Assembly: GCA_017694275.1 (NCBI GenBank)
Contig: JADINB010000013.1
Location: forward strand, 1-7,106
Origin: Candidatus Egerieousia excrementavium
GTDB lineage: Bacteria > Bacteroidota > Bacteroidia > Bacteroidales > UBA932
Direction of reading: 5' to 3'
Length of the DNA: 7,106 nucleotides
Shown here: one piece after another, positions 6,236-7,106 of the stretch
How positions within the stretch are numbered: the first letter of the stretch is position 1
How the letters are laid out: each line of letters starts with the position of its first letter
The notes under the pieces: generated by a model
What the model was told of the DNA's origin: nothing
The model's database searches: none
What the model saw: only the letters and a program-made list of their open reading frames with translations
Made by a program: the position numbers and the translations under genes

Positions 6236-7106
6236 ATGTGGGAGATACTCGAGCGCGAAGGTATTTATCTGTGGTTCTATTTCAGCATACAGTTGAAACA
6301 GATATTTCTCTATTGGGTCATAGGCATTATGGCCGGCTCCGTGATTTCTGTCTTTGCAAAGGCGAAAATACATGCTGCCTTATCCCGTATAGATGACAGA
6401 AAATGGGGCTTGTTCGGGATTTTTCCCGCTTCGCTGCTCGGTATTCTCTCTCCGCTGTGTATGTACGGCACAATTCCGATTGCTGCTTCGTTTGCGGCAA
6501 AAGGTGTGAGGGAAGACTGGCTTGCCTCGTTTATGATGAGTTCCATGTTGCTCAATCCGCAACTTATACTGTACAGTGCAGCATTGGGGAGAACCATGTT
6601 GACGATAAGGATTGTGACATGCCTTCTGTGTGGAGTGTCGGCAGGGCTTTTGCTTCATTTCTGCTTCAGGAAAAAGAAGTTTTTCCGTTTTGAAGGCATG
6701 CAGGAGCCTGAAAACCATGATACAGACCCGCGCATGCCTGTCAGGCTGCTTAAAAACATATGGCGCAATATAAAGGTGACAGGACCATATTTCCTGGTTG
6801 GAATAGTGCTTTCCGCCCTTTTCCAGCGTTATGTGCCGGCAGAGAGTTTTGCCTCGCTTTTCGGGGAGGGCAACAAAGGGTTCGGATTGCTTATGGCCGC
6901 AACTCTGGGGGTTCCCATGTATGTGTGCGGAGGAGGTACCATTCCGCTTCTTATGACTTGGCTCAATCAGGGAATGAGTTATGGGGCGGCAACAAGTTTC
7001 ATGCTTACGGGGCCTGCAACGAAGATTACAAATCTTGGTGCGGTGAAAATCGTGCTTGGAATGCGCCATTTTCTTTATTACCTGCTTTTTGTAATGTTGT
7101 ATGCAC
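6236..7106 (+). CDS. ArsP/DUF318-like inner-membrane permease (3' partial)
   Basis: An open frame of 290 residues runs from an ATG 3 bases after the DUF362 stop to the window edge without a stop codon. Hydrophobic segments occupy about 22-41, 58-88, 96-118, 122-143, 181-199, 214-240 and 250-290, with a polar loop around 145-175. The two halves carry matching motifs: P-L-C75-M-Y-G-T-I-P (73-81) and P-M-Y-V-C231-G-G-G-T-I-P (227-237). They are followed by LNPQLILYSAALG (106-118) and LTGPATKITNLGAV (257-270). This duplicated layout fits the predicted permease family that includes ArsP (organoarsenical efflux) and Cu/Zn efflux-type proteins. The first-half site is CMYG, not the CSCG I recall for typical members, so the substrate may differ. 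Stop-to-start spacing implies translational coupling with the DUF362 gene. The family call is moderately sure; direction and substrate are open. Confidence 0.75.
   Translation, partial: MWEILEREGIYLWFYFSIQLKQIFLYWVIGIMAGSVISVFAKAKIHAALSRIDDRKWGLFGIFPASLLGILSPLCMYGTIPIAASFAAKGVREDWLASFMMSSMLLNPQLILYSAALGRTMLTIRIVTCLLCGVSAGLLLHFCFRKKKFFRFEGMQEPENHDTDPRMPVRLLKNIWRNIKVTGPYFLVGIVLSALFQRYVPAESFASLFGEGNKGFGLLMAATLGVPMYVCGGGTIPLLMTWLNQGMSYGAATSFMLTGPATKITNLGAVKIVLGMRHFLYYLLFVMLYA

Noticed and set aside
6380..7069. A 229-residue open frame on the minus strand, rich in His, Lys and Arg.
   Set aside because: It is the reverse strand of the permease gene, which continues to the window edge, keeps the family motifs and is coupled to the upstream gene.

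Overview
This window looks like chromosomal DNA of a Bacteroidales bacterium (Bacteroides, Parabacteroides, Alistipes or a relative). The evidence is protein style (an AraC regulator, a compact TonB-dependent receptor, a copper ATPase with a C-terminal HMA domain), the lack of strong Shine-Dalgarno sequences before the starts, and matches to the Bacteroidetes -7 promoter element TAnnTTTG in the one divergent intergenic region. I see no mobile element, RNA gene, CRISPR array or abrupt change in base composition. Coding density is high, and the longest non-coding stretch is 159 bases.

Layout. (1) Bases 2-988, plus strand: the C-terminal part of a Cu(I)-exporting P1B-type ATPase, with its soluble CxxC metal-binding (HMA) domain at the C-terminus. 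(2) 1010-2206, minus: a 12-helix MFS transporter with an antiporter-type motif C. It converges on the ATPase across 21 bases that hold part of an imperfect hairpin. (3) 2233-3141, minus: an AraC-family regulator 26 bases upstream of the MFS gene and probably cotranscribed with it. (4) 3142-3300: a divergent control region with one TAnnTTTG match per direction and clustered inverted and direct repeats. (5) 3301-5247, plus: a TonB-dependent outer-membrane receptor. (6) 5270-6232, plus: an exported DUF362 protein lacking the usual ferredoxin cysteines. (7) 6236 to the right edge, plus: an ArsP/DUF318-like permease, cut by the window end.

Genes 5-7 are packed with 22- and 3-base gaps and read as one operon, with parts assigned to the outer membrane, periplasm and inner membrane. 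The AraC gene is transcribed away from it and is the obvious candidate regulator of both arms. With a Cu(I) ATPase on one side, the most economical reading is an envelope system that takes up, handles or exports a metal or metal complex. The substrate cannot be read from the sequence. The receptor-DUF362-permease trio is the part most likely to be a poorly described system.
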